From NCBI GenBank assembly GCA_012295275.1, contig CM022676.1, positions 2,231,003 through 2,279,798 on the forward strand: a DNA stretch of 48,796 nt. The letters run 5' to 3'. The translations under genes were made by a program, and so were the position numbers. Below the pieces are notes generated by a model. That model searched no databases and was not told the DNA's origin. It saw only the letters and a program-made list of their open reading frames with translations. The number at the start of each line of letters is the position of its first letter. The first letter of the stretch is position 1. Below, piece by piece: positions 1 through 25,464 of this stretch. This DNA is from Chrysomallon squamiferum. Its lineage: Eukaryota; Mollusca; Gastropoda; Neomphalida; Peltospiridae.

Positions 1-324
1 ATCAAACCTTGCAGAGGGTCAAAGTACATGTTAGCCAGTCGCGGCTACGTCGACTACGTTTTACACAACGACACAGCTAAAGATTTACTTAAGTGGGTTT
101 CTGAAACGATTTTTCCCGATGAAACGTATTTTACCAGTCTGAATCACAACCCGCACCTAGGAGTCCCCGGATCTTATACAGGTTAATTACAGCTTTAAAT
201 TAGCATGGTTTGTGTATTTGGATCTTTTTTTATATCTTTGTGTATCTGACAGTTCCTATTTTCTTATGTCTATCATTACCCCCTTTTTCTTCTTCTTCTT
301 TTTCTTCTTTTTCTTGTTATATAT

Positions 325-359
<35 letters not shown>

Positions 360-1001
360 TTTCTTATTTTTATCATTAGTATTCAAATATATTTATTTAT
401 TGTTGTCGTCACTTTGTCGCTCCCTCATTAAAATATAATTTTGACTACACAGCGGTACTTTGATTTACAAGTTCAATTCGTATATGAAATCAATTTTCCA
501 AACTGAAATTATTAAAATACAATTAAACCGTTCCTGCTCTCCCCACTAAAGAAAAAACATTTGGCAGGAGTTATAGCCTTTATCACTTCCGTCTGATTCA
601 GTATGGAACATATGGTAGGAGTACTACGCTCGTATTACCAAGACAAATCACAGTGATATCCATATTGTAGTTTGATAATATTTCACCAGCATTTCTTTAC
701 AGGGAAGCTACAACAAAATGATCCAGGTAAGCCTTTCCTGGCCAAGTTTGTAAACTGGGGAGAATACAAGTGTTACGGGAAGCACGTCAGAGCTGTGTGT
801 GTATTTGGCGCAGGAAATTTGCCCATGCTAGTCAAGAGGAGAGAACTCTTCGCGAACAAGTTTTATTTTGATGTACAGCCATGTACGTTGGACTGTTTAG
901 AAGAGTGGCATTTTAACAGAACGAGAGACGAGTATCTGGGAATTGTACAGTTTAACGAGAGTTATTATCGCAACCTGGACTTTGTTAAAAAACATATCTG
1001 A
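1..1001 (+). CDS. GCNT-like beta-1,6-N-acetylglucosaminyltransferase, copy 1 (3' part only)
   Basis: These are the last two coding exons of a GT14 (Branch domain) glycosyltransferase whose 5' end lies left of the window. Exon 1-181 is already in frame at base 1 and ends with one base of a Gly codon before the donor at 182. Exon 703-1001 follows an acceptor (TTTACAG) and ends at a TGA. The protein shows FPDETYF, which carries the presumed catalytic Glu (known in vertebrate C2GnT), and LFANKF, the UDP-sugar-phosphate binding segment. Exon 1-181 differs from the same stretch of copy 2 (5998-6178) at about six positions, so the two are a recent duplicate pair. The enzyme would be a Golgi type II protein adding beta-1,6-GlcNAc to mucin-type O-glycans; the exact acceptor cannot be told. 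Confidence 0.88.
450..652 (+). mobile_element. Truncated Tigger-like element in GCNT copy 1 intron
   Basis: The stretch begins CAGCGGTACTTTGATTTACA and continues with sequence matching the reverse complement of the right part of the 9379-9968 element (AATTTTCC..AACTGAAATTA, GGAGTTATAGCCTTTAT). Its far end is not defined. The same insert is at the same intron position in copy 2, so insertion preceded that duplication. Confidence 0.6.
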
Positions 1002-1546
<545 letters not shown>

Positions 1547-1699
1547 CTTGCGTATTCCTCTCATTCTCATGCAAACATAAATCAAACATATACATACGCC
1601 TCTGTTGTACTTTTTTCTTTTCTTGATACTTACAAAGTCTTGTGTACGTAAAACAATTTACACATTGATTAATGCTGAGATTTGAAGATATCAATAATC

Positions 1700-1825
1700 T
1701 AGCGACATTGGTGAATACACGCCCATCTGTGACGTGTTTGATGTTTAACACAAGGTGGAAGCTGTATCGTAACATTCTCCTGTGACTTCAGCTCTTTTAC
1801 AATTCGGTCATTCGGCTTCGTCACG

Positions 1826-1828
<3 letters not shown>
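1700..1828 (+). promoter_or_regulatory. Promoter and 5' exon of GCNT copy 2, ending in the ATG
   Basis: This stretch is conserved in three places: 1700-1828, 7140-7283 and 9065-9229. It includes a shared core (CACGCCCATCTGTGAC), a pyrimidine-rich segment before CAATTC, and an ATG (1826-1828) followed at once by the donor GTAAGT. Conservation of a non-coding block directly upstream of a start codon in tandem paralogues suggests a core promoter plus 5'UTR. The transcription start is not determined. Confidence 0.6.
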
Positions 1829-6958
<5,130 letters not shown>

Positions 6959-7003
6959 TGATTTATTTATTTATTTATTTATCATTAATTAATTTATTTA
7001 TTT

Positions 7004-7118
<115 letters not shown>

Positions 7119-7280
7119 GCCTTGAGTCAAATTTGAAGATGCCAGTAAAGTTTATAGCGACATTGCTCAATACACGCCCATCTGTGACGAGTTTGATGTT
7201 TAAAATAACTTGGTTACTGTATCCTAACATTTCTCTATAAGTTCTGCATTTTTACAATTCAGTAATTCGGCTTCGTAACG

Positions 7281-7283
7281 ATG
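7281..7283 (+). other. Orphan ATG first exon (third copy of the GCNT promoter unit)
   Basis: The block 7140-7283 repeats the promoter and ATG exon of copy 2, and its downstream sequence to about 8740 repeats the start of intron 1 of copy 2 (1829 to about 3990). No catalytic exon follows before the next ATG exon at 9227. It could serve as an alternative first exon of copy 3, since it has the same phase and a donor GTAATT weaker than GTAAGT, or it may be a leftover of a deleted gene. Confidence 0.5.
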
Positions 7284-9226
7284 GTAATTCCTTTTCATTT
7301 CATTTGTTTGTTTGTTGCATACAGCAGTATTTTAAATGATCAGTCCATCCTCAAAATCCAGTTATGGCCATGGATTTTCATCTAATAAATAACTCGAGAA
7401 GATTAACATCAACATAAAAGATAGCTATATTTAATTAGAACAACACATAATTTGATTTTTCCCACAAAGCCATTCCTCATATATTTATGTTTTTTTTTTT
7501 ACTTAATTATTTGTTTACATTTTTATTGTTATTGTTTTTGTTTGTTAATGTAATTTTATTAATTTAAATATGACTTAACATCTGTATCGGTCGCAGTGAA
7601 AGTGATGATAAAGCTACTAACACATTCAACACAATGACAAGAAAAGACTGATTGTATATACTCGTCATTATTTACATATTTACATATGTACTAGATTAAA
7701 ATGACGAGCCAAGGATGAATCAATTCTGATGCAACATTTTCACAGCGTTCGCTTGTTGATTAGTTACAATAATTAAGTAGATACTGCCAATACGTTTTCA
7801 GTTTAGTTTCAACGTTTTATGGAGCATGAATAATTTTCCATAAACCACACTCACGCACAGGGATCCGCACGCACGGACGCCCGTACGTTTAATAAGCAAG
7901 CTGTCTAGCACAAATAAATGACTTATCGTAAGTTGTCCTATATTTAGGTCACAGAAGAAACATAACAAATCAGTCGTTAAATAAAACAAAGTGAAAAAGT
8001 TTAAAGTTTCTAGGAATATATATCTGTCCAAGATAAAGAATAATTATTATAATGTAAGAGAGAGAAAGAGAGAGACTTAGAGAGAGACAGAGATAGAGAG
8101 ACAGAAAGAGAAAGAGAGATTAAAATACAAACAAATGAAACACCTATTGATCGTGTAAGTGTAAAGGTATTGACATCTCTGCTGTCTAATATATAAATAT
8201 GACTTTTGTTAATTCACAGATTGACTGTTGATTTTAAGGGTACATAGAACGGACTGAGAACAAGGTATCCTAAGCTCAAGCATGCACACACGCATACGGA
8301 CATATTTGTACAACAAAAACCTTGCGAAACACACACACACACACACACACACAGACACACACACACACAGCTATACACACATGCATTAATGAATAAACAG
8401 GAGCAAATGCGCTCAAACACAAAGCAGAAATAATTCCTGGTAACAGATGTTATGTACACCTTTTTGAAATGAAGAATATTTTATTCTTTAATTTATTGTC
8501 TTTTTATTCTTCCCTTTCAACTTTCAGCTCTATCGATGATTCATAAAAGCTTAGATTAAAGAAATTAATAAAGGAATAAAATGAAATAAATTGAAATAAA
8601 ATAAAATAAAATTATTGTCTTACAAAATTTGATAATACCAACATTGTTGTGTTGATATATACATATATAAAAGTGGATGAACGTTTATACCGAAAGTCCG
8701 TTAAATTAAAAATTAATTAAAATCATAAAAATGTAATATTATAGGAATCCATTTGTCAAAATGCTATACCTTGAAATTGAAGACCACTGAATTGTGACTC
8801 GTTAAATCAAAGATACATTGTAAAAAATAATAATAATAATGATGATGATGATGATGATGGTGATGATAATAATCAAAAGAAGAGGAAGAATGACGAGAAC
8901 AAGGGAAAATAGCTATCGTTATTATCATTATTATTTTATTTATTTATTTATATAGTTGTTAAAGTTGTTGTTCTTGTCGTCGTCGTTGTGCTGTCCTTGT
9001 TATTATTAACCCATGTGCATTCATCTGATTCTCTTGCATACATAAGTTAAACATGTCGATTTGTGCACTGAGTCAGTTTTGAAAATGTCAATAAACTGTA
9101 TAGCGACACTGCTGCGTACACGCCCATCTGTGACCAGTTTGATGTTTAAAACAAGGTGGTAACTGTATGGTAACATTGTTCTATGACTTCAGCCTTTTTA
9201 CAATTCAATAATTCTCCTTCGTAACG

Positions 9227-10107
9227 ATGGTAAGTTTCTTTTTATTTCATTTGTGTGTTTGTGACATATAGCAATATTTTAGAAGATCAGTCTATCCTCG
9301 AAATCGTTTAACGTTTAGACACAGTTAATGTGTGTCTTTCTTTGCTTCACATAACACAAATATGATTATAAAGATATACAGTGGTACCTAGTTGTCGCAA
9401 CGAACAACATAACATCCGGCCAGCATCCCGCAATTCACTCGTTTACTTCACGTGTTTACCTGGCCGCGGAAGCTTCTCTGTTGTGTTGTGTTCGCGTGTT
9501 GTGCAGTATTTTACAAAATGTATTATCGTAAGAAAGTGCTGAGAAGAAGATAGGGATGATGTCCATTAAATTAAAGCATGGAATCATAGAAAAGCAGGAG
9601 CGAGGTGTGCATGTAGTCGACTTGGTTAGGCAGTACGAGCGTAGTACCATATTGAGTCTATAAAGGCTGTAACTCCAGCCTGAGGCGTTAAAATAATTTG
9701 TCTGATCTCCAAGATAAATAAAGTTTACAAAACCAATGTAAGTCTTTTCATTCTCTGTTGTTTTGTTTTTCATACAATGGTGGTCATTTATAAATACATG
9801 TTTCTCCTTTAAAAACACATTAAAAAAATGGGGAGGTTTGGGGGTGTCTGGAACGGATTAATGGTATTTCAATTAATTTCAGTTGGGAAAATTGATTCTA
9901 TATCCGAGCAAATTGAGTTACGAGCTCGGGCACGAAACGAATTAAACTTGTAAGTCGAGGTACCACTGTATTTCTTTTGAAAGTTACAATGTGATAATAA
10001 TAATAATAATAATAATCCTAGTAACAGTAGTAGTAGTCGTAGTATTATTAATAGTTATAATAATAATCCTAGTAATAGTAGTAATAATAATAATCATAAT
10101 CATAGTA

Positions 10108-10140
<33 letters not shown>

Positions 10141-11297
10141 GTCATAATATTAATCATAATCACAGTAACAATAATAATAAGAAGAAGAAGAAGAAGAAGA
10201 AAAAAAAATATTGGATGTTTGTTGACCTTTTGGTTATGGAATAGGGACAGAGGGGTTGATGTGTTCATAACTGTAACGATTACGGTCACAAGGACAGTTT
10301 ATTCCATTGTTTTGCCCAAATGTGGTAGGATACTTGACCCCTGGACACTGAGGAGTATGCAGACACGTACACTATTTTGTAATATGACATTTATTTTCAG
10401 ATTTTACGACTAAATCGTTTAAAGTCTCACGCGATGACGTCGTTGGTTGCGATCTGTTTAACAGGATTTTATTACCATCTGGTCATTACAGATGATAAAC
10501 TTAATGATAAACGTCAAATCGCCATCATTTCCTCTCATGTCGCTGAAAAGATGAACAGTTTAAAAACTGACAGACTGGCCAAAGAAAACATAAACACGAT
10601 CATCCCACGACGTGACGTCATCAGAATCAATTGCAATCACCTCATAAAAGGAATAACATCTAGCGAACTGAAAATGCTAAAACAAAACATGACCAGAATA
10701 AAAATTCCATATCCCCCAAATTCATACTTCATAAACGCTTCAAAAAACTGTTCTTCATTCCTTTCAAAACGAGGCTATATTTTACACTCCGTGTCATCAG
10801 AAGAGGAACATTTTCCAATAGCGTTTAGCATCATGATGCACAAAGATGTCAACCAGTTTGAACGGTTATTACGCGCTATTTATCGCCCACAGAATTATTA
10901 CTGCATTCACGTGGACAAGAAAGCTGGAAAGGACGTTCTGAGAGCAGTAAAAGGCATAGCAAGTTGTTTAAGTAACGTCTTCGTCACAGCACGTGCTGTC
11001 AGTGTATCCTGGGCTCAGTTCAGTCTGATAGAAGCTGAACTAGCCTGCATGAAGGACATGTGGAAGTTTGAAAAGTGGAAATATTACATCAACTTGTCAG
11101 GCCAAGAATTTCCATTAAAAACCAACTACGACATTGTGAAGATCCTGAAAGCGTTGAATGGCTCGAATGACATGGAAGTTGATATACAGAGGTAACTATA
11201 GTGATTTCCCCGGAAACTTTCATGCTTCTTATAATTAAGGGAAAAAGACTTAGTAAAAATAATTGCTAAAAAAAAAAAAAAATTAATAATAAACAAA

Positions 11298-11328
<31 letters not shown>

Positions 11329-11340
11329 GTAAATAAATCA

Positions 11341-11411
<71 letters not shown>

Positions 11412-11454
11412 GTTATTGTTATTATTGTTATTGTTATTATTGTTATTATTATTA

Positions 11455-11519
<65 letters not shown>

Positions 11520-11538
11520 GTTATTATTATTAGTGTTA

Positions 11539-11576
<38 letters not shown>

Positions 11577-11891
11577 CAGTTATCAGATAGATCGGTGGAG
11601 AGATGCGGGCCCGGCACCCCACTCAGTGCGACGTTACAAAGGATCACGGTATATGGCAGTGTGCAGAGAGTTCGTGGGGTACGTGTTACACAGCCAGGTA
11701 TCCAACGACATCTTAAACTGGGTGAAGAACACCATGTTCCCTGAAGAAACGTTTTTCTCTACACTACACTATAACGTTAAACTCAGAGCACCTGGAGGGT
11801 ACAGAGGTGATTATGCTTATCACTGTCACTGGGATCAATAACACTAGCAGTAACAGTATCAACAGCAGGAGCAACAGCAACAGAAGCAGTT

Positions 11892-11958
<67 letters not shown>

Positions 11959-12038
11959 CAGTAGCAGTAATAGTAGGAAGTAATTAATACGATTAAATAG
12001 AATGTGAAAAAGCAATAGTGACTTGCGATTTCTACAAT

Positions 12039-12076
<38 letters not shown>

Positions 12077-12862
12077 TTACTATCACTAAAATATATTTTT
12101 TAAATATTTTATTGAACATTTTAAAAGCAATAGTAGTAGTCGTAATATTAATAACTAGTAAGAGTACGAACTGTAGTGGCAATAGTAAATAGCAGGTACA
12201 TTTAATACTACTGGAAGTAGGTACTTTTAATAGTAATGGAATAGTAATTTAATTAGTAATATTAGTATCAGTATTCAAATTAGTAATATACGTAGTAGAG
12301 ATATTAGTATTAGTATAATTAGTTGTAATGGAAGTAGTAATAGTAGTATAAGTAGTAGAGATATTAGCAGTATTAGTAATAGTAGTAGTAATAGCAGTGA
12401 TAGCACTTCCAGTATTACTACTAGTAGTAGTTGTAGTTGTAGCAGCAGCAACAGTAATAGTAGTTGTAGATGCTGTAGAAGTACTGAAAGTAGTGAACTA
12501 GTACTAACAGCAGTATTTTTGTTTTATTTTTTTCAGGTGAGAGAAAGCCGCGTTCAAACGACGTCTACAAACCATTTTTATCTAAGTTTGTTAACTGGGG
12601 ACAGTTTACTTGTGGCGGAAAATACGTGCGAAAAGTCTGTATATTCGGTGTGAGTGATCTCCCTTTGTTAACCAAGAGGAGAGAACTGTTCGCGAACAAG
12701 TTTTATTTCGATTTTGAACCATATGCTCTGGACTGTCTAGAAGAATGGCACTATAACAGAACGAGAGACGAGTATCTGGGAATTCAGTACTTTGATGACA
12801 GTTACTATAAAATTCTGGATGTAAATGGTATGAAAAGAAATTTATTACGAGCATGGGACTGA
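9227..12862 (+). CDS. GCNT-like beta-1,6-N-acetylglucosaminyltransferase, copy 3 (complete, diverged, 448 aa)
   Basis: Join of 9227-9229, 10401-11191, 11580-11806 and 12537-12862; phases are the same as copy 2 and the third exon is again 227 bases. Splicing gives MILRLNRLKSHAMTS, then a hydrophobic anchor (about residues 14-29). The catalytic domain starts near residue 139 (FPIAFSIMMHKDVNQF) and has YYCIHVDKK, INLSGQEFPLKTN, FPEETFF (Glu321 presumed base; PEE instead of PDE) and LFANKFYF. The C-terminus is longer than in copy 2 (VNGMKRNLLRAWD). In exon 3 the Cys of copy 2 (KPCRGS) is Tyr and a new Cys appears nearby (MAVCRE), so disulphide pairing or specificity may have shifted. An AATAAA lies at 12875-12880, 13 bases after the stop. 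Same predicted Golgi O-glycan branching role; the acceptor is unknown. Confidence 0.9.
9379..9968 (+). mobile_element. Non-autonomous pogo/Tigger-like DNA transposon with transposase HTH fragment
   Basis: The element starts with CAGTGGTACCTA and ends with the inverted GAGGTACCACTG, flanked on both sides by TA, the target-site duplication of the Tc1/mariner-pogo group. At about 9556-9660 the plus strand reads MSIKLKHGIIEKQERGVHVV followed by DLVRQYERST, which matches the N-terminal helix-turn-helix of Tigger/CENP-B-type transposases, and then stops. The catalytic DDE part is missing, so the copy is internally deleted and inactive. It lies in intron 1 of GCNT copy 3. Confidence 0.75.
9990..10205. 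repeat. (AAT)n-rich tract
   Basis: A mixed ATA/GTA/AAG trinucleotide array that directly follows the right end of the Tigger-like element. Open frames across it on both strands are low-complexity Ile, Thr or Val runs and were rejected. Confidence 0.85.
11281..11577. repeat. (AAAT)n and (TTA)n array filling GCNT copy 3 intron 2
   Basis: Nearly the whole 388-base intron is simple repeat; the final TTATTATACAG is the acceptor of the next exon (11580). Confidence 0.9.
11860..12490. repeat. (GTA/AGT/CTA) trinucleotide-rich intron
   Basis: Intron 3 of GCNT copy 3 is dominated by pure (AGT)n at 11892-11966, (CTA)n at 12038-12075 and degenerate TAG triplets to about 12490. No coding signal was seen. 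Confidence 0.85.
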
Positions 12863-12874
12863 TGGAGTGTACAC

Positions 12875-12880
12875 AATAAA
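12875..12880 (+). terminator. Polyadenylation signal of GCNT copy 3
   Basis: A perfect AATAAA sits 13 bases downstream of the TGA of copy 3, giving a very short 3'UTR if used. Confidence 0.5.
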
Positions 12881-16744
<3,864 letters not shown>

Positions 16745-16755
16745 CTAACACTTAC

Positions 16756-19700
16756 CTTGAAAAGGACAACAGAAGCCGATGTAGCCGACGTTGCGACATT
16801 CGTAACTGTAAGGGCAGTCGTCGTCGTCGCAGGTGGTGGGCTGGAGACGTGAGAATTCTGCTCCAGCAATTTCTGGAAGAGTTTTGCAATCAAGTTCCCT
16901 GGCTGCGTCGACTCTTGACACAAAATCGATCAGCTTCACGAACGAGTTGTCAGCTGGACGCTTTGCAGGCGCCACTCTAGGCGACATCCATCGAGACGTT
17001 TGACCGAGACGCTCAATCTGTCTGCCGGCTAATCTCCCAACTTTTCTGTTGACCACAGGCCTACGTAACCAGTTTCTGTTAACAAACAACATCTTGTGCA
17101 GCTTCTGCGTCAGGTTTCGTGGAATGGAAAGTTGAGATATTGGTACCTTCAACCTTCTGAGTACGTTTAATTTCGAAATGATTGGATTATTCTTTGGAAG
17201 AAGCAGACTGGAAGCTCTTATGACGTTTCCATTCAGAGGTTTCACGCTGAGTATTCTCTGCGGTATCCTGGGACGCTGAGACAGAGTTATCACTGGTTTT
17301 CTGTTGGAAGCTGCCGGTGGAACAAAACGTGGTGGAAAGATTTTCCTGGACATTCTGTTAAGCGGACGTTTTACTGCTAATGGAGATGGTGGAGCAGTTC
17401 GCACAATCTTTGGAGGTGTTGGAGGAGGTCGAATTGGTTTCGGTTGTCTTCTAGTTGTCTGACTTATTAAACGTATTTGATTTATCGGAGAGGTTTTAGG
17501 TGGAACGGGAGGAGGTCGTGGTAATGACTTTGGGAAAACTGGAGGTGCTCGGGCAGGAGCCAAAGATATAATATTAGGCCTGACTGAAGGTGTTTCAGGG
17601 GGAGGTTGTGCCACTGGTTTTGGCATGATTGCAGGCATCTGAGCTGGACGTTGTGGTATTGAACTGGGTGCTTGGAGGGGAGTCTGTGGAACTGGCTTTC
17701 GTATAAATGCAGGTGCCTGGAATGGACGCTGTGCTACTGATTTAGGTGCCTGAAGTGGAGGTTGTGGCACTTGTTTGGGCATGACTGCAGGTGTCTTCGC
17801 AGGACGCCGTGGTATTAAATTAGGCATGACTGCAGGTGTCTGGACTGGAGGTTGTGGTATTATATTAGGCATGACCGTAGGTGCTGGACGCTGTGGTAAA
17901 ATATTAGGCATGACTGTAGGTGCTGGACGTTGTGGTATTAAATTAGGCATGACTGCAGGTGTCTTAACAGGACGTTGTGGCAAAATATTAGGCATGACTG
18001 TAGGTGCTGGACGTTGTGGTATTAAATTAGGCATGACTGCAGATGTCTTAACAGGACGTTGTGGTAAAAATTAGGCATGACTGTAGGTGCTGGACGTTGT
18101 GGTATTAAATTAGGCATGACTGCAGGTGTCTTAACAGGACGTTGTGGTATTAAATTAGGCATGACTGCAGGTGTCTGGACTGGACGTTGTGGTATTAAAT
18201 TAGGCATGACTGTAGGTGCTGGGCGTTGTGGTATTAAATTAGGCATGAGTGCTGGTGTCTGGACTGGACGTCGTGGTATTAAATTAGGCATGACTGTAGG
18301 TGCTGGACGTTGTGGTATTAAATTAGGCATGACTGTAGGTGCTGGACGTTGCGGTAAAATATTGGGCATGACTGTAGGTGCTGGACTTTGTGGTATTAAA
18401 TTAGGCATGACTGCAGGTGCTGGACGTTGTGGTATTATATTAGGCATGACTGCAGGTGTCTTAGCTTGACGTTGTGGTATTAAATTAGGCATGACTGCAG
18501 GTGTCTTAGCTTGACGTTGTGGTATTAAATTAGGCATGACTGCAGGTGTCTTGGCAGGACGCTGTGGTATTAAATCAGGCCTTATTGCAGGTGCCGGACG
18601 TTGTGAAAATAAATTAGGCCTTATTGCAGGTGCCGGACGTTGTGGTATTATATTAGGCATGACTGTAGGTGATGGACGCTGTGCTATTAAATTAGGCCTT
18701 ATTGCAGGTGCAGGACGCTGTGGTATTAAATCAGGCCTTATTGCAGGTGCCGGACGACGTTGTGGCATTAAATCAGGCCTTATTGCAGGTGCCGGACGCT
18801 GTGGCATTAAATCACCCCTTATTGCAGGTGCCTGATCAAGAAATTGTGGTAGTGGTTTTTGTCTCACTACAGGGGCATTAGATGGACGTTGTCCTAGCGT
18901 ATCAGATACGACATAAGGTGCGTGAACGGGGCGTTGTGGTGCTAAATCAGGCATGAATGAAGGTTCCTGAATGGGAGGTTGTGGCGCATCATGTATAAAT
19001 GGCAACTGATCTATAGGCTGGTTTTGGTACATCTGGAACGGATCGGTCCTGCCAGAAGGTTCCTGATATATCGGAGGTGGCGGCTCAGGTGGATATGCCA
19101 CGACTGGAGCTTCCTGACGAGTGAACGGCATCTCATTCATCGGAGGTGACTGATTCAGCAAGAGTCGTGCAGGGACAGCTGACTGATTAGCAACATCTAT
19201 AAAGTCTGGTGATGGAGGTTGAGAGTTCACCACTGAAAATAAGTTAAATGACGGTGGTAGTAGTTGTTGTAGTAGTAATGGAAGATGTAGACGTAGTGTT
19301 AATGATAGTAATAGTAGTAGTGGCAGCAGCAGTTGTTCTAGTACTAGAAGAAGATGTAGACGTAGAAGTAGAAGTAGTTGAAATGATAATAGTAGTAGTA
19401 GCAATTGTTGTAGTAGTAGAAGATGTGGTAGAAGTGGAAGTATTAGTAATCGCAACGGTACCAGTAGGAATAGTGGTAATAGTGGCTGCGGAAGTAGTAG
19501 TGGTAGAAGAATATGTAGACGAAGTAGTGGAAGTAGTTCTAATGATAATAATAATAACAGTAATAAGAAGACTAATAAAATATAATCATAAAACTAATAA
19601 TAATTATAAAAAGGAGAAGAAGGAAGAGTAATAGTTTGTAATAGAAGAATTACAAAGTCTGCAGAGAAAATGAGATAGATAATAATTTAAACTTTTTATC

Positions 19701-19805
19701 AACTCAGTTAAAATCCAAATATAAAATGTATCTGATTTTATTTCTAATTTCATGCATGAACCTGTAAAAGAAAGACTGAAAATTAGCGACAGACGAATAC
19801 ATTTA

Positions 19806-19846
<41 letters not shown>

Positions 19847-19921
19847 AGTACAAAAGAAAATAAATTTCATACCTGCAAACACAAAAAACCAAATGAATAA
19901 CTGCAATTCCATTTTCTTCAT
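16756..19921 (-). CDS. Secreted basic proline-rich tandem-repeat protein (frame broken once; 3' end not found)
   Basis: Exon 1 (19921-19873) encodes a signal peptide, MKKMELQLFIWFFVFA, and ends in phase 1 at a GTATGA donor. Exon 2 (19232-16756) joins in frame (VVNSQPPSPDF). It holds an acidic/proline N-terminal part, then about 26 tandem units of 13 or 15 residues (type MPNLIPQRPAPTV or MPNLIPQRPVKTPAV), then a basic, Pro/Arg/Leu-rich segment. It ends in a cysteine cluster (CDDDDCPYSYEC..GFCCPF) that resembles WAP- or lustrin-type modules. The exon ends in CAAG before a GTAAGT donor at 16755-16754, so a further exon should exist. One base is missing from a repeat unit near 18067, shifting the frame; with it the two exons would give about 842 aa. 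Function is unknown; an extracellular-matrix, shell, mucus or adhesive protein is possible. Pseudogene or sequence error cannot be separated. Confidence 0.75.
17777..18835. repeat. Coding minisatellite, alternating 39- and 45-base units (about 26 copies)
   Basis: Plus-strand units contain GGCATGACTG(C/T)AGGTG or GGCCTTATTGCAGGTG. The two lengths encode 13- and 15-residue peptides that differ by an inserted dipeptide (VKTPAV versus APTV). Units close to 18.6-18.83 kb form a distinct subtype (RPDLIPQRPAPAI). All lengths are multiples of three, which is why the opposite strand is also open. Confidence 0.9.
19245..19620. repeat. AGT/TAG-rich degenerate trinucleotide tract in intron 1 of the proline-rich gene
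   Basis: The tract directly precedes the exon 2 acceptor (minus strand TTTTCAG). The poly-Leu open frame on the minus strand across it is intronic. A short pure (AAT)n array is at 19806-19842. Confidence 0.8.
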
Positions 19922-19963
19922 ATTTAATTTCCAAAAACTGGTTTCGTTTCTTTTTTCGTTACT

Positions 19964-19972
19964 CTTTTTATA
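19964..19972 (-). promoter_or_regulatory. TATA box of the proline-rich gene
   Basis: TATAAAAAG on the minus strand starts 51 bases upstream of the ATG at 19921, which would place transcription start near 19942 and leave a 5'UTR of about 20 bases. Confidence 0.5.
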
Positions 19973-19973
19973 C

Positions 19974-24903
<4,930 letters not shown>

Positions 24904-25013
24904 CTGGAGAAGAACTGTATCTAGACCAGTATCTTTGTCCTCGGTATAGGAAGCGGTTTGAATTCTCCTGTTTCAGTGTGCTGCAGCTGAAAGTGGCGCA
25001 GATAGACTCAGAG
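24904..25013 (+). pseudogene. Isolated C-type lectin exon (N-terminal half of a CTLD)
   Basis: After a T-rich acceptor (ATTTTTCAG) the frame reads LCPRYRKRFEFSCFSVLQLK and ends TCAGAG before the donor GTATAC, phase 0. This mirrors exon 2 of the lectin gene at 29179-29088 (CPRYWTRLGKTCYGLMLLR, also ending GAG|GTA in phase 0). The CTLD Trp is replaced. No signal exon precedes it and no second CTLD half follows in this window. It may be a pseudo-exon or one exon of a gene with very long introns. Confidence 0.5.
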
Positions 25014-25139
25014 GTATACAAACACAGACGATCCTTGCGTTGATGCCTTAGATATAGACATAGAGAGAACAAACAGATTTATAGAAACACGAATAGAAAC
25101 GGGAAGTCATATAGAATTGCACACACACAGACAGTCTTT

Positions 25140-25312
25140 CACACACAAACTTGCATACATGAATACATACATACATACATATACACATACATATACACAC
25201 ACACACACACACTTGTATACATGAATACATACATACATACATATACACATACACATATACACACACACACACACTTGCATACATGAATACATACATACAT
25301 ACACAGGTTTTG
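25140..25312. repeat. Three tandem units of about 60 bases rich in ACAT and CA
   Basis: Each unit has CTTG(C/T)ATACATGAATACAT, a run of CATA, and a CA run. The minus-strand Cys/Val/Tyr open frames here are artefacts. Confidence 0.8.
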
Positions 25313-25464
25313 TGCAGGACTCAACAGACTCACTTGGCGGACATTCACTCAGCATGGAGAATAGTTTCATAGTTCAGTTTATCAAACCTCGAGTTGATTG
25401 TCTTACTACAGTTGCTGCTATCACCACAACCATACCATTTAAATAGTGCATTTGTATTACTCAT

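Noticed and set aside
9991-10413. Val/Ile-rich membrane-like open frames
   Set aside because: They derive from an (ATA)n/(GTA)n tract and run into the signal-anchor exon of GCNT copy 3 out of frame.
17775-18835. Plus-strand Gly-rich open frames (MTVGAGRCGIKLG type)
   Set aside because: They are the antisense of the proline-rich repeats, open only because unit lengths are multiples of three.
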